Shown here piece by piece: positions 47,829-61,000 of a stretch of DNA of 64,000 nucleotides. Position 1 is the stretch's first letter; the number at the start of each line of letters is the position of its first letter. The stretch covers positions 496,001 through 560,000 of the forward strand of contig JAQGDQ010000053.1 in the NCBI GenBank assembly GCA_030141605.1. The letters run 5' to 3'. Origin of the DNA: Tubiluchus corallicola. Lineage: Eukaryota; Priapulida; Priapulimorpha; Priapulimorphida; Tubiluchidae. The position numbers and the translations under genes are program-made. Under the pieces are notes generated by a model. The model was not told where the DNA came from and searched no databases. It saw nothing but the letters and a program-made list of their open reading frames with translations.

Positions 47829-48772
47829 ATGATTCACATGAAGAATTTATCAGCAGCACCTCAGCGATTACAGCGGATGTTACTGAGAGCCCAGCCATAT
47901 GACTTTACTATACAGTACATTCCTGGTAAAGAAAAGCTGTTAGCCGATGCATTGTCGAGATCCCCTACAGGTGACCAATCAACCGACATTGAGCCAGATG
48001 TGCGACTTAATCTGGTGTGGTTTTCGCAAGAAAAACAAGAGATACTGCAAAGCAGTACACAAATTGTCCTGAACTACATGCACTGAGGGAAATGATTATC
48101 ACTGGATGGCCAGAATATCATAAACAAGTACCACAAATGCTCCGACTGTATTGGCCATATAGAGATGAACTCACCATAGCAGATGGCGTAATTTTAAAAG
48201 GCAACCACGTGTTAATTCCAAAAAACATGCAGAAGGAGATATTCTATAAACTACGCGAATCACACCAAGGAATCGAAAAAATCAACCTTCGTGCAAGAGA
48301 TTGTGCGTATTGGAATAACACCAACAGCGATGTTGAAAATATAATCAGATCGTGCCAAATCTGCCAAAAGTCTCAGCGATCTCAGCAGGCAGAGCCACTC
48401 ATGCAACACGAGATTCCTACTGACCCCTGGCAAGTCATAGGAACTGACTTGTTCTATCTGAATGGTGAAAACTTCCTGCTTCTATGTGACTATTATTCAA
48501 AGTTTCCCATTGTCAAACACATTCATGGAAAATGCACAAGTCAAGCCATTGTTGATCTTACAAAGAGTGTATTCTCTGAACATGGGATACCAGACAAGAT
48601 CATCAGCGATAATGGCCGACACTTCGATAGTGAAGCTTACCGTTCTTCATTTAAGAAGGAATGGGGTCTTGATCATATCACCTCATGTCCTCGATATGCG
48701 CAATCAAATGGTTTTATTGAACGGTTCAAACTGTCAAAAATACACTTGTCAAAGCTCACAAAGCTGGAGTAG
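47829..48772 (+). pseudogene. gypsy integrase remnant
   Basis: The frame runs through the end of RNase H (IPGKEKLLADALSRSP), shifts near 48060, then shows the zinc-binding region (ESHQGIEKINLRARDCAYW, SCQICQ); the first His of the HHCC set appears as Arg (LRESHQG). The core keeps the D, D, E order: TDLFYLNG, ISDNGRHF and GFIERF. A frameshift near 48740 and loss of a continuous C-terminal part follow; the pieces at 48781-49299 may be the tail. The function would be insertion of the cDNA into the host chromosome. Confidence 0.8.
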
Positions 48773-49605
48773 ACCCTGATATGGCTATGCTAATCTTACG
48801 TGCTATGCCAGATGATCATCATCTTCCTTCACCAGCAGAAATGCTAAACAGACAGAAGTTAAAAACCAATGTTCCTACTAAGATACCTTATCTATCTCGC
48901 GAAAGCTCTGATATCAGCAAGCCAAGCAAATTGGATATTATGACAAGAAAGGGGCTGCTAACCATGAGCTACCACCACTGTCACTTGGTCAGCATGTACG
49001 TGTACAAGATCAAGCTATTCGTGAAGCAAAAAATACTGAGGAATTTCAAGACAACTCGTCAGAAACACCAAATTCTTCACCAGTTTCCAACCCATCAGTG
49101 TGTCTCAGCAGGCAAACGATACAAACAAGTGCAATTTTCCAATGAAACTGAGCGAGTTCTGCATACCAGTCCAACAAGACCAGCAACAGATACTTCGAAA
49201 CAGGATATACACAAGCAAGCAGATAAACAAGACACCGTGACAGTGTACAAGACAAGAGCAGGACGAACAATAATGAAACCTCGGAGACTTGATTTGTAGT
49301 GTCTCAGATATTTATTTTATGTTCTTTACAACATTATGTACAAGTATATGCATCAGTGTGTTACCCATAATATTTTGAGTAATTACTTTGAGTACATTTT
49401 ACCTATATTTGCATTACAGTTGCAGAAGTGACAGAATTAGTATGTTAATTGCTGCAATTTGATATTATACTATCTATAATAAAATGTTGCAAAGAAGCAG
49501 CTAATGAAAAGTGAGTCAGTTAGTGTTCTATTCCAATTCAGAGAATTTCGAATGTTAAACTTTCATCAATTATAATTAGCATTTCAAACTTGTGAACAAA
49601 GGGGA

Positions 49606-49788
49606 TGTAACGTTATCAATATAGTATTAGTAGCCTGGTACAAATATAGTTCCCATATGTGAACAGGCCTTTAGGTATGATTGTGCACTTGGATTCGAGC
49701 TGTGTGGACGTAAATTATGTCTTCTGATTTAAGTTCACTAAACCCTTTGATCACATATAAATATCATGTTCTAGTATATAACATTACA
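49606..49788 (+). repeat. Probable gypsy 3' LTR
   Basis: TGTAACGTTATC... to ...ATAACATTACA, with 5-bp inverted ends TGTAA/TTACA, preceded by the purine tract AAAGGGGA. Only one copy is visible, so the borders are inferred. Confidence 0.45.
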
Positions 49789-52737
49789 CCATGTTTGGGA
49801 TTTAATATCCAATCAGTTTATCATTAGACAATACACAAACAGTCAGACATAAACAATAAATTAATTACCTATTACTATCAGTTCACAGTCACATAAATTA
49901 ACTTCATCGTGTAAATTAAAGAGCGCTACAGCAGTAAGTTGCGTCTTCCAACTACAACCCGACACAAATCAATTTGATTCCGCTCAAAACATTTTGCTTT
50001 TCGCTAGCAACATTTCGCCAGTGACAGAAATCTTTAACTGTACATGGGCTTCCTTAACCCTGATCTTACCAACACCAAAGAATACAAACCACAGAAAGGA
50101 GGGAATACTACTGCGCAATAGTTCGCGCAGTTAGTGTCGCCCTAGCGGCCGTTCAGTACGGACTTGTTGTTGTCAGGTACGCAACAGCGCAGGCTGTGGG
50201 TACTGTAGCAGATGAATTGATGAGACCATCAAAACCAGCCCGGTTAACAGGCGCTCATAAATTGCTCAGCAGTGAGTTGCAAAAACACAAATAAAAATAT
50301 CTTTTAAATTTCGCAAGGATGCAGCCAGGTAAATATAATAAAATGTTAATTATAACACAGTTTTGAAACTTTTGTTACTAGTTAAATATTTTGTACGCTA
50401 AGCGAAGACTGCAAGGCCTGCATCTCTCTTTGGCGATTTATAGCAGCTGTTATATTTTTGAATATTATTTAAAGCAAGCGTAAGGCATTAAGAATAATTT
50501 GTAGTTAAAATAAAAATTATTACAATCATATCTCATAAAAATTAATAGGCTTATTTACAAAAGAAGTTAAGAAAGTTGATCAAAAAGAAAGTTTGCAAAT
50601 ACCTGGCTCATGTAGTATTCGATTTCTGGAGAAATATTTTTTCTAAAAAACATTTCTATTTCATATGTTCTTATCAGGAAATATAACTTGAAGAAATATT
50701 AGGCCTGACTTTCATGTGTAATACCTTTCATAGAAAAAAATTCGATTTTTTCAGAAGAGCAAATAATTTTCCAGAACAAAACTTAATCTAAGCATCTGCA
50801 TGTTTTGTTAATTCCAAGTTAAAAAATGTTTAAAAAGAATATAATCATACATTGGCCTTTGTTATGAGTTGGAGTTAGTTATAAAATTACGTTGAACAAG
50901 CAGAGATGCATTTACGACATTACTCCTCTTTTTTATTATCAGTGAACAAAAAATAAATGAAGGAAACATCAGAGCTGTCATCCTAAGCAGCCGACATAAC
51001 TTCCACCTCTATAACAACCAACTAACTATGTCAAAACCTAGTTAAAGAATTCAGGCGAGAAGCATAAATTAGAATCTGCACGCGTGTCATAATACCTTAT
51101 AATATCATGTGCAGACATTACTTATATTTGGCCTAATTTTTTAAGATTCAGTTAGGCTTACATCAAAATAAATGTTCATTAAATACAGTTTGCTTACGTG
51201 TAAAAAATGTACTTGTATAATGTTCTTTTGTTTTGTTTATTAATTAGACTCTTTAGTATTATTTTAATGCATGTACTTTGCAGCTTGATTCAGTTCCCTA
51301 TTTGAAAGTTTATTTAAATTTCTGTTTGGCTAGCTTGCTTTTCATTTTATTTAGTTTGTTTTTTATTATTTTTATTTAGTATTATTGTTATTATTTTGCA
51401 TGTTATTCTCATATTCAGTTATGCATGGACGATATGACAGCTTGAATTTGGTCATTTTTTTGCACTAATGTTTTTCTTTTGCTAATAGGTACCATTACGA
51501 CCTTTGTTACTTTATTAGTAAGGTATAAATCAATTTAAACGAAATTATTCATTCATCGCAGCCTATATCAAAATCGTAATTACGTATTATGTTTTCCTTA
51601 TGGTTCCTTGCTATTTATTACATCATTTACTTTATTTCAAAATTATTTCAATATTTATATCAAAATCGTAATTGCATATTATGTTTTTCTTATGTTTCCT
51701 TGCTATTATTACATCATTTACTTTATTACATCAATTTCATTGAGTCATCTACAAAAGCATGCATATCTTTAATAATTTTTTCACTTTCATTTAAGTAAGG
51801 TGAGTGTGTTAATGACCGTATGGTCGTACACTCACCTCACACTACTCAAATCATTTTACTTATTGTTTATTTATGTGTACAATATTGTATTTTGATGTGT
51901 GAAATAAAATTCATAGTTCATAGTTCCGTCTTTCTTTTAACTCTCTCTCTCTCTCCCTCTCTTTTTCTCTAAGAGAGGGAGGGAGAGAAAAATCAATAAA
52001 TCAATGAAAAATGCATAACTTTTTTACATAGTAGGCAGCCCATCACGCAATCAGCTAGCCTCTTTCCTCAGGAAAAACAATAAAATTTACTTACAAGAAA
52101 ACTGAACAGGCATTTGCAAGTACATAATACAAACTTATTGCTACAATTTTTTTTCCTTTTCATGAAATGTTTTCAGTTTTTTTAAACTAATAATTGCTTT
52201 TAATTGAGATATACTTCTTTTATTAAAAACGCAAAAGTGATTTTGGCTTATCAAAATTGCACGTATGCCAACACTACTGCTGAACTTAATAATATTATTA
52301 TTACAGTCAATGCGGCGCTCCAAATTTTTTACTGATTCGCCGTTTGATGCCGCCAGCATAGCCGCTAATCGCAAAAATGAAATACGTAACAATATATTTC
52401 GTCACTTCCTCTTTATACACTTTGCCAACACTGTTTACATACAAATACTACCGACTGGAGTCTAATTAGACCCTAATTTAAAATTGGGCCAGCAAATGAA
52501 ATATTGCTGTTACTATTAATGGATGTGTTTTTTTGTAGAATTGATCTAAATTCTAGGTTATCTATTCTAAGTTGTAGAAAAAATGTATACTGAATGCAAT
52601 CAAAGGCAAAGTTAATGAATATCATCGGCATCATAAAAATTATGCCCATTACGTATATTGAGGACTTTGGGCCGTACTTCTAAAATAGAGGAAATCTGCC
52701 CGCAAGACGTACACACAGCAAAAAACTAGACACGTGT
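49789..52737. other. Mostly non-coding; CpG-rich patch and a tandem duplication
   Basis: No gene recognised. The patch 50110-50330 has many CpG in an otherwise CpG-poor region, GCGCA motifs, and ends in an ATG with a donor soon after (AAGGATGCAGCCAGGTAAAT), but no matching next exon was found. A roughly 72-bp block at 51564-51636 is repeated at 51656-51727. GGTGAGTGT...ACACTCACC at 51799-51838 forms a short hairpin. Then comes a CT/GA pair of tracts near 51940-51990. Confidence 0.5.
51564..51727. repeat. Two-copy imperfect tandem duplication
   Basis: TATATCAAAATCGTAATT...CATCATTTACTTTATT occurs at 51564-51636 and 51656-51727 with a few differences; period about 92 bases. Confidence 0.85.
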
Positions 52738-52962
52738 TATGTTATGTGTGTAGCATGAAGATGTGACTGCTCTGTACCCACACAAATAAACAAAAATGGG
52801 GGAGTTCATAATACAAGATTCTTTATTGAAGTTTGGTGTGGAACAAGAGAGAGACGCACGTGTATATTGATTGTATTGATTGCTCGATCATTGTTGCGCC
52901 TACTGCGCCTGCTCAATTGCCACTTAACATGCTATGCAGTGGTTTGTCAGCACCCCTTCCGA
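52738..52962 (-). repeat. Possible solo or terminal LTR (copia-like)
   Basis: On the minus strand a purine tract (CGGAAGGGG) is followed by TGCTGACAAACC and, about 220 bases on, by ACATAACATAACA, i.e. TG...CA borders. An AATAAA (AACTTCAATAAAG) lies inside. No internal coding region was recognised next to it. Suggestive only. Confidence 0.35.
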
Positions 52963-53152
52963 GCTTGAATGAATATGATGTAGTTCAAATCATATAAATG
53001 TAAAACTAACTAAAAATTAAGTAAATTTTTTGTAAATTTAAAAGGTGTGAAATTATTATTGGCACAGAATACATATATTCTAGCTGATATATCACTACAT
53101 AGCAACATAAATGTTATAATTATGAATTTTTACAATAACTGTGATTCAGTGT

Positions 53153-53868
53153 TTAGGCAGGCAATATGTCTGAGTCTTCCATGTCAAATATGTCATTAGA
53201 CTCAAAAGTAGCATTTAGAACCTCTGCATCGGTATAGCAGGCTGTTCTTTTACTGTCTGCTATTATTCACTAAAAATAATTGCGAAAAATACCACACACC
53301 TATGTCAAGATTATTAGTGTAACTTGGGGTCTGATCAATAAGAATGTCTTGAAACTTGATATAAATTTGCAGCAAAAAATGCAATAAATGCACTAGGATT
53401 TTTTAATAGAGTAACTCCTTATTTCATTTATAAATTTCTTTTATCCACAAAAATAATTACCTACGTGAGTCCATTGGATCAGTAGGATTAAGGTCATCAT
53501 AATTAAAATAAATAATAAGCCATTAGAACTTCTTAGAATTTTTTTGAAGTTCAAAGTTATGTGTACAGTATTATAAACTATAATAATTTAATATGTGTTA
53601 GGTTATCAAAGTATAACTTAAGGCCTTTGCTAAAATTTTATTAGTAATTTACTATGGACTATAAAGTTTTAATGTCTTCAACACTCCACAGTCTGCATTT
53701 CAGGTATGATACCATTACCAACTCCTTTGCCTAGTTTAATGTTGTTTAAAAGGTTCTTGCAATCCATCCACTTCAATTATTTCTACTAAAGTACCTTTCA
53801 GCATTATCCGAAGGGTCAAAGTCTAAATTGGCCTCAAACAAAATTGTCAGAGTTAACTGCGTGTGTAC
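53153..53868 (-). pseudogene. Unrecognised acidic coding-like cluster
   Basis: Three minus-strand blocks look coding: 53868-53795 between a good acceptor and a good donor (starts VHTQLTLTILFEANLDFDP); a block ending at a donor at 53462 (YDDLNPTDPMDS); and 53257-53153, ending in a stop (KRTACYTDAEVLNATFESN, then acidic to ILPA). The second joins the third in phase. But the second has an in-frame TAA a short way upstream and no AG between, so an intact exon is not shown. It could be the 3' end of a small gene behind MORC or a decayed gene or transposon. Family not recognised. Confidence 0.25.
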
Positions 53869-54977
53869 CTGTAATGGGATTCACCATTGACTTAGTAGTG
53901 ATTGTAAAGTGCCGACTGCTATTATTAATTGCTCAAATCACAGTCATCGAAAACAAAATGTGGATTATACTTCAAGCATGTTTATATGTAGAAAAGTAAA
54001 TGCAACTGAAATCTAATACACGGAAGCCCAAGAAACATTTAAATAGAACTGGCACTGCAGGAATTGTTATGGTATATTGCAGACTTTTATTGAAGTTCTG
54101 TCTACTCAGTACATTTATACAGTGTTTCAAAGATTTGTGTGAACTACTCAGCTAAGCAATAAATAAAGCCAATAAGAAATCATTTACATGGAATATAAGT
54201 TAAGCAGAAATGAGCAACGTCATTTTTGACAAGAATTATAAAATATAGTGGTAAGTGAAAATATGTATGTCCTGCTTAACAACGCGAGAGACACACCTAC
54301 CACCACAGGTTTAAAATGATTTTACAAAAGCACTGAAATGCATTTCTATGGGCAAAAATCTATTTTTCTACTTCAAATAAATCAAATATTTTGAACTTCC
54401 TCACACCGCTACATTATTTGCTACAATGATAGAAATTTCTATACTAGTACTTTAATTTTACTATATGAACTACACACATGGTGTGATAATTACTGATGAA
54501 TTACTGGTACGACGATTTTAAAACAACTAATTTTAACAAAACCCAAATTTCAAACATTAATTTTCTAGGTTGAACCTAGCCAAGTTTGTTGCATTTTGTG
54601 AATTACCTTTTGTGAAACGGCTAACATTGATAAGTTAAGAAGCTCTTTCTCTTTCTTGCTCTCCTCTTCACTCTCCCAACCATTCTCTTTTAGCACTCCC
54701 TCTCTCCCCCTCATTCCTCATTTATCTCTCTCTCTCCCAAGTCTCCTTAAGTTTTTAAGGAGATTTACCGTAATTACAATTAACTATTTACTCTATGATG
54801 AAAATGTGAGCTATGTTAAGGTTAAACAAATAAAAATGCCATGGGCATAATAAACTGACTTAACCACCTATAGTAAGAACATGATTTTTACCTGAAGTTA
54901 CTGGCAATGCACATTAGGTAGATAAATAAAATATAATTATACATATGTATATATTCTATTGTACCATTAAGTCTTGA
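53869..54977. other. Intergenic behind the MORC gene
   Basis: No gene seen. Includes a pyrimidine-rich stretch (54640-54750, CT-rich). Confidence 0.5.
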
Positions 54978-54983
54978 TTTTAA
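54978..54983 (-). terminator. Possible variant poly(A) signal of the MORC gene
   Basis: ATTAAA on the minus strand, about 65 bases after the stop codon. No AATAAA was found nearer on this strand. Confidence 0.35.
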
Positions 54984-55046
54984 TAAATAAAATAAAAAAT
55001 ATAGAAAATCATTTAACTTTTCTTCAATAGTAGCAAAACAATAGTC

Positions 55047-58000
55047 TCATTTCTTGTTTTCACTCGATGATTGAAATCCATTTTCTGACTCAGATTTTTC
55101 AACCAAAAATGAAACGATGCAGTCTATGTTTTCTGGAGAGCTTAGTGGCAGATCCTGATACAAATATGACAACAGTTTATGTACATCAGTACGCAACTGT
55201 GACAATTTCTCTTTAATACACTTCTCCTTAGACAACTGTAACCCATCAAGATCAGTCTGTGTTGTTTTCACATTAACTTCTGCTTTTGGACAAGGTTTCT
55301 CAGTGCTACTCCCTTGTCTTACAAAAGATGGCAATGCAGCTAAGGATGAGGACAGTTTTGCACTTTTGTCTTCATTATCCTCATCATCACTGTCAATAAC
55401 AATTACATCACATTTTTCTGACTTAAATGGAATGAGATGGTTAATTTTAGAAAGGCATGGCTCTTCTATTCTTGGTATCGTCTCTTCTTTTATCGTCTGA
55501 CAGTGTTTATTACATGTCTCGACAGCATCAACTTGCACACCTACATTGGTATAACATTTTGTTTCTTGAACAGAACTGCTGGTGCAAGCCACATCTGTGT
55601 TTTCGGGATGAACATGTTCAGGTTCAACCTTACAAACAGTTTGTGTGTCGGTATTGCTGACAGCAAAAGAAGTATTTGAAACAGACACTGGTTCATTAAT
55701 TTCATTATTTTGTTCAATTTTGACTGTGCTGATTGGCCATGCCGTTGAAACAGAATGAACTTCTGCTGCTACAGGAGAAACCTAAAATTAAAAACCCGAA
55801 TTAAAATTAAAAATTCTGAAATCACAATCAATATAATAAATGATACTCTCTGTTCAGCTATTATAGCAAATGCAAAAGAAATAGCTCTAGCAATAAAAAT
55901 GAATACCTCTTAAACCACTTGTTTTATTTTCATACATTTTTGGTATTTTGCAATTTGACAAACACCAGTAAGTTTTGAAAACCTTCAACTAAAAGGTTAA
56001 AGGTCACTTGGTCAATTTCTTTTTCATAGTACTCACAACAAGCCATGCAGCAATTGCTTTTACCTGTGAAAGTTAAATAAACATTCGTATTTCAAATATC
56101 TTAAAATATGTGCACAATTGAACGTAATGCGAAATAAGTAATTTAAGCACTAAACAGCCAAACTAAGATTAAGATACGTAGAACAGTCACGAAAGAAATG
56201 AATACCCGAGTAGGTTGACTATCATCAATTTCAACATTTGTGAATAGATTTGAAGTGGGCTTTTTATCTACAGGCTCACTGTCAATTATGAAGCAGTCAT
56301 TGGAGCCCTAAAAAACAAAAATTAATAATTCAGAATAGCTATTGACTAATTAATAATTTTCTTTAAAATAGTAATCATGAAATGTTAAAAAACTAATTAT
56401 ATTGACAATCGATATAAATAACCATTATAGGCATTAACATTCACTAACCAAAATAATCATCACACTATAGTTTTTCAGTAAATTGTAGAGCATTTGTGTA
56501 CACTTACATGTAATTATTGCTTACAAATTTCAGTTGTATTATTTTGAGAAAAACATCAGTAATAATGGTTGAAAGTGAAAATCAGCCTACAAGAAGCCAA
56601 GTTGTTCACTTTAAACAGCTGGGTAAGTTAGACAGTGCTCCCAAAAAAACTAGCCGAATTCACATGTAACATCCAGATAAGTACTATGTTTCTGTCATTT
56701 CTCCCTAAACATATGTCACAACAAACACAACATTAATATTTGTAAAATGAAGTTAAAATCCTTTGATTAATGTGTGTACAAAATGTAATGAGTTTTAACA
56801 AAAATTCTAAAAACCTCTGAATTCCCCGCATTTTGATCACCATTGCAAGTGCTGGATTGTGCATATGTTTTCTGATACTTGTTTGGTATGGGATCCGAGT
56901 TTGGAAAAGGACCATTCTTCTTATTCAGTGCAGGAAGTAGAATTCTTAAAGAAGTTCTTGTACACTAAAGTAACAACAAAAATGTTCAATGAACCACTAA
57001 TCTTTATGGTTGCTGGACGAATAATATTTCACATTTGTTCTTCCATTTTAGCCTAAAACTGACAAATGACAAGGGGTCAGGTTCAAAGTTCAATTGCGAT
57101 CTGAGTGAATCTCTGGTAGCACATGCTTTTGGAGAGGAAATATCGCAGTTCATTACTGTAGAAAAAACACAATATGTTAAATCCTCAGTTAACGACTCAT
57201 CATTTGGAACAAATAATAACTAGCTCAATCAGTTTGCTTTCATTAGCTAGTCAAGAGTGATAGCTAGAAATACCTACTTAATAAAAAATAAATAAATGAA
57301 ACTTAAATTTTATTTAGTCGTCAATATCATCCTATAAAAACAAAAATAACATTATTACTTACATTAACACCATCATTTGCTTGAAATCGCTTAATTTCTT
57401 CTGCTAGTTTTTTCTTTTGTTGACTTATCTGTGCCAACAAATTGGCTTGCATTCTAAATTAAATTAAATGCATTTTTAATAATGGCCTTGCAGCTAAGTA
57501 CCTACTGCAGTTCTCTAGATAGACAGATTCCAAACAGGACAACTCACTGTTGTTTCCAGACGTATGCACCGAAAAAAATCAGTCTCAGTAAAAAAGTAGT
57601 AAACAAATTTATTGTAGCAGTATGTTAACGTACTTAGAAATAAAATATGTTTGCAAGCTTGTACCATCCCCACTGTCACACTATGAAACACTATCAAATG
57701 AGAATACTACAACAGTGTTGTGTATCCATAAGCAAAAATAAAGAGATGGTTAACAACCTGGTGAAGGATTTCCCGAAATATCGCTATTATTAATAAACCT
57801 TGTCGAGATTAACTATCTCTTTAGAATATCATAGTGTTACACATAATGTTATTTTACGTGCGAAAGTTGTCCAATATTTAATAAGTACGTTGTATTTTCA
57901 TGACAAATAGTAACTACATTATCAAACTCAGATGCACAAAGTTATTTCCTGTGATGCTATTTATACACTAAGAATGAGCACATCAACCCAAGCAACATAC

Positions 58001-61000
58001 TTATTAACATTGAGAAATACATACCGAATTTGTTTCGCATTTTCTTCCATACTCAGTTTCAACTCTGTCAGCTCTGTGGGAAGCAAAGGTTCTGTCTGCG
58101 ATAGCTGAAATATGACACATCTACATTGCGAACACTCAGCACAATGTATTGAATTGGTTTCACAGTTTTATATTATCCTGAGTTCACATATTAGTTGATG
58201 ATTATTACAAAAGAAATTTGCTAACATGTCTTACAATCACACAAATTTTGTAATGCAATAAATGTCAGAAATACTCAGTTATTCTTAGGCATGCACAACT
58301 GTAATGTATCAGAAGTGACACAGTAACTAGTGAAACTCTTACTAAAAAAATAACTTCAACACATCAAAACAAAGCACATACTGTGTCACACTCCAGGTCA
58401 GTAAAAAAGCAGTCAATAGTTATAATGAATGGGTGCAGAAAATCAATAAAAATATAATAAATGCAAAATGTGTAACATGCATTGCAACCGCGTTTAGAAA
58501 ATTTATTTAAATTATTACCTGCTGTTGTCTTTCTTGTTCGGTCACTAAGACTGCTTGCTCTTCACGTAATTTTTCTTCTTGAACACTAAGTTCAGATTCA
58601 CGTATTTTTAACTAAATAACACAAAACAAAATCATTGAGCTCACCACTTTCGTCATAGCAAACAATACAAATAGCAGATTTTATGAACAATACAGATAGT
58701 GGAGTTTATGAAGTGAACACAATTTATCTACAATAATATTTCGACTTGCTATCATCTTCTTACCTATTGGAATTGGTTTCCTTCCAAATTGTCGAGAGTG
58801 GTGACAGGTAGTTGATCTAGTCTACTGGCACACAATTCAAGTTGACATGAAATGTAATTTGTGAGTTGAATATTTTGTTTTGTGAGTTACAAGTGCCAAA
58901 TTTCGAGTGGCAATATGTAAGTGACTAAGTACTCTAATTAAGTAGCTTTTTTGCTTTGTTTTTTTTTGAAGAATTATGACTGAATTAGTAGTTTACCTTG
59001 ATCATACTTCCATTTTTGAAAAAACCTAACTGTTGTAGTTTAGTACTATAAAGAAAATGACAATTGTTGGATATTAAACAAATTTGAGTCTTATTGGAGT
59101 TTAAATGCAGTAAAAACGAACATCTTCACCTTCACAAGAAACAGTTTAACAATCGCCCCAGAACATACATTAATATTATTCTTGTTGAATTACAACACAT
59201 GCGATTGGTGAGACAAACATTGCAGAGGAGTGAATTACGAAACACAAGAATATGTGCAAATAAAGTTTGGATTCTTAACAGTGGTGGAACTTTCAAATAA
59301 TAAATTATTCAAATATTCCTGGAAATTTTTTTCAAAATAACTGAATATTCGATCACAAGATATTTTTTCATGCTCATAAATTTACGCACAAATAAGTAAC
59401 TCCTTGCTGAGCTGGAACAATGAATTTACATGAACCTACACTTTTGTCTGGACTGAACTGCAGTGTAAATGTCTCTGACACGTTTGCATTATTCTTTTCA
59501 ACATTTTCTCATGCACCAAGCACTTTTAATGCCATAACAACAACTAAATATGTACAGTACACAAACTTCCTAATAATTACTTGGGCACTGAGCTAGCTGT
59601 ACAATGACTGCTTTTCTGCCAAACGGGTGTAAAGATGGCAGACTGTTTTATATAATGCTAGTAATGATGAGACAATAATGCCGGCTCAGTGCCAAGGTTT
59701 TTTTGCCTGTAAATGAACTGGCGCCATTTAGCATGTGACTAATAGAATATATATATAGGATAATCGAACAGTATTTTACTGTTCGAATAGTAAAAAAAAC
59801 ATTTGAAGCTTCAAATGATTAATTATTTGTGCACAGTCTTAATTCTTAATGCTTTTTACCTCTCTATACTGTGCATCGATTTGCTCTTCACGTCGTCTCT
59901 TAAACGTTTTCTTATTTTTTCGAATTTGTGCTTCACCTTCACTTTCTTGTTCTTCTGGCGCATCGCAAGAACTACATACAACGTTTACATGTATCAGGTT
60001 AGAAACACAAAACGATATGTAAAAATACTCCTTTAATATGCACTACAGATATATGTACATATCCAACTGTCCAATTACATGTACAGAAGCATCAGCTTTT
60101 CTCGGTGTAAATAAGTGACATAAAGTTACTGTATAAATTGTCTAAATACAATTATTAACAAGTCCTATTGAATTGTTTAAAAAATAGTTACTTAAAAGAT
60201 TTGTATAATTAATCAGTTTCTACAAGCCAACACAAAACTAGTAAAAAAGAAGAATTGCCTTGGCAATGAGCTTACTTGTGTTTTGGATCGGGATTCATAA
60301 AGCAGTACCACTTTTCTGGAAGTGTTTTTGGATCAACAGGAGGAGGCGGAAGTCGCCTCCATTTCAAGCAGCTACTGTTATCACACATTGCCCATGTAGA
60401 CTCAATTCTGGCAAAATATATAAAAGTGACAACTGTGTATTAAAAATACGTAAGGAAATCCCTTAAACATTTTTTTCTCATTTAGATAGCAAACTGTTTT
60501 GCTCATTTAAACAATTAATTGATTAAGTTAATGGTTTTAGTCAAAAACTTCACTACATTTTGTCACCTATCTTGCAATCTACCTTTAGCTCAATCGCAAA
60601 CCATATATAATACATAAACCTTACATTCGTTCATTTGCTGATGTTCCAGGAGGCCGAGTATCTTCTTCTTCCATTTTGGTTTCTTTCCAATAGTCATTAA
60701 GCTTTTGACTGAGTGAAAACATACATGCGCTGGAGAGCAAAAATAAAATATGCTAATTTGCTAATGTAATTATTACTTTTGTCACACAGTAAAAGCATTG
60801 CTGTGATTATTGAGTATTTCCCTAAAACTTTTTTTCAAGAATTATTTGGACAAATGGAAAAACTAGCATATCATTTACGAGGATGAAGCTTCTGAGTTTC
60901 ACCCCTTGAACCAGGTCCAGGTTAAAAAAGTGGCCACCTTTAGCTACTTTCACAAACGGCACTTCCATACAGCTTATCACATATGCATTTACCTGATGTG

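Larger units (their letters stand above)
45282..49788 (+). mobile_element. Degraded Ty3/gypsy-type LTR retrotransposon, 5' LTR not found
   Basis: Order gag, protease, reverse transcriptase, RNase H, integrase, as in Ty3/gypsy (Metaviridae). Several frameshifts and stops separate the pieces, so it is inactive. A purine tract (AAAGGGGA) precedes a TGTAA...TTACA sequence at the right end, read as the 3' LTR. It lies upstream of the sushi gene, on the opposite strand. Confidence 0.88.

Noticed and set aside
52141-52465. Overlapping frames on both strands, one with AAMLAASNGESVKNLERR
   Set aside because: No recognisable domain and no splice or start logic; may be an old transposon piece but cannot be supported.
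59753-59790. Short hairpin TCGAACAGTA-TTT-TACTGTTCGA
   Set aside because: A 10-bp stem in AT-rich intron sequence; too short to mean anything alone.
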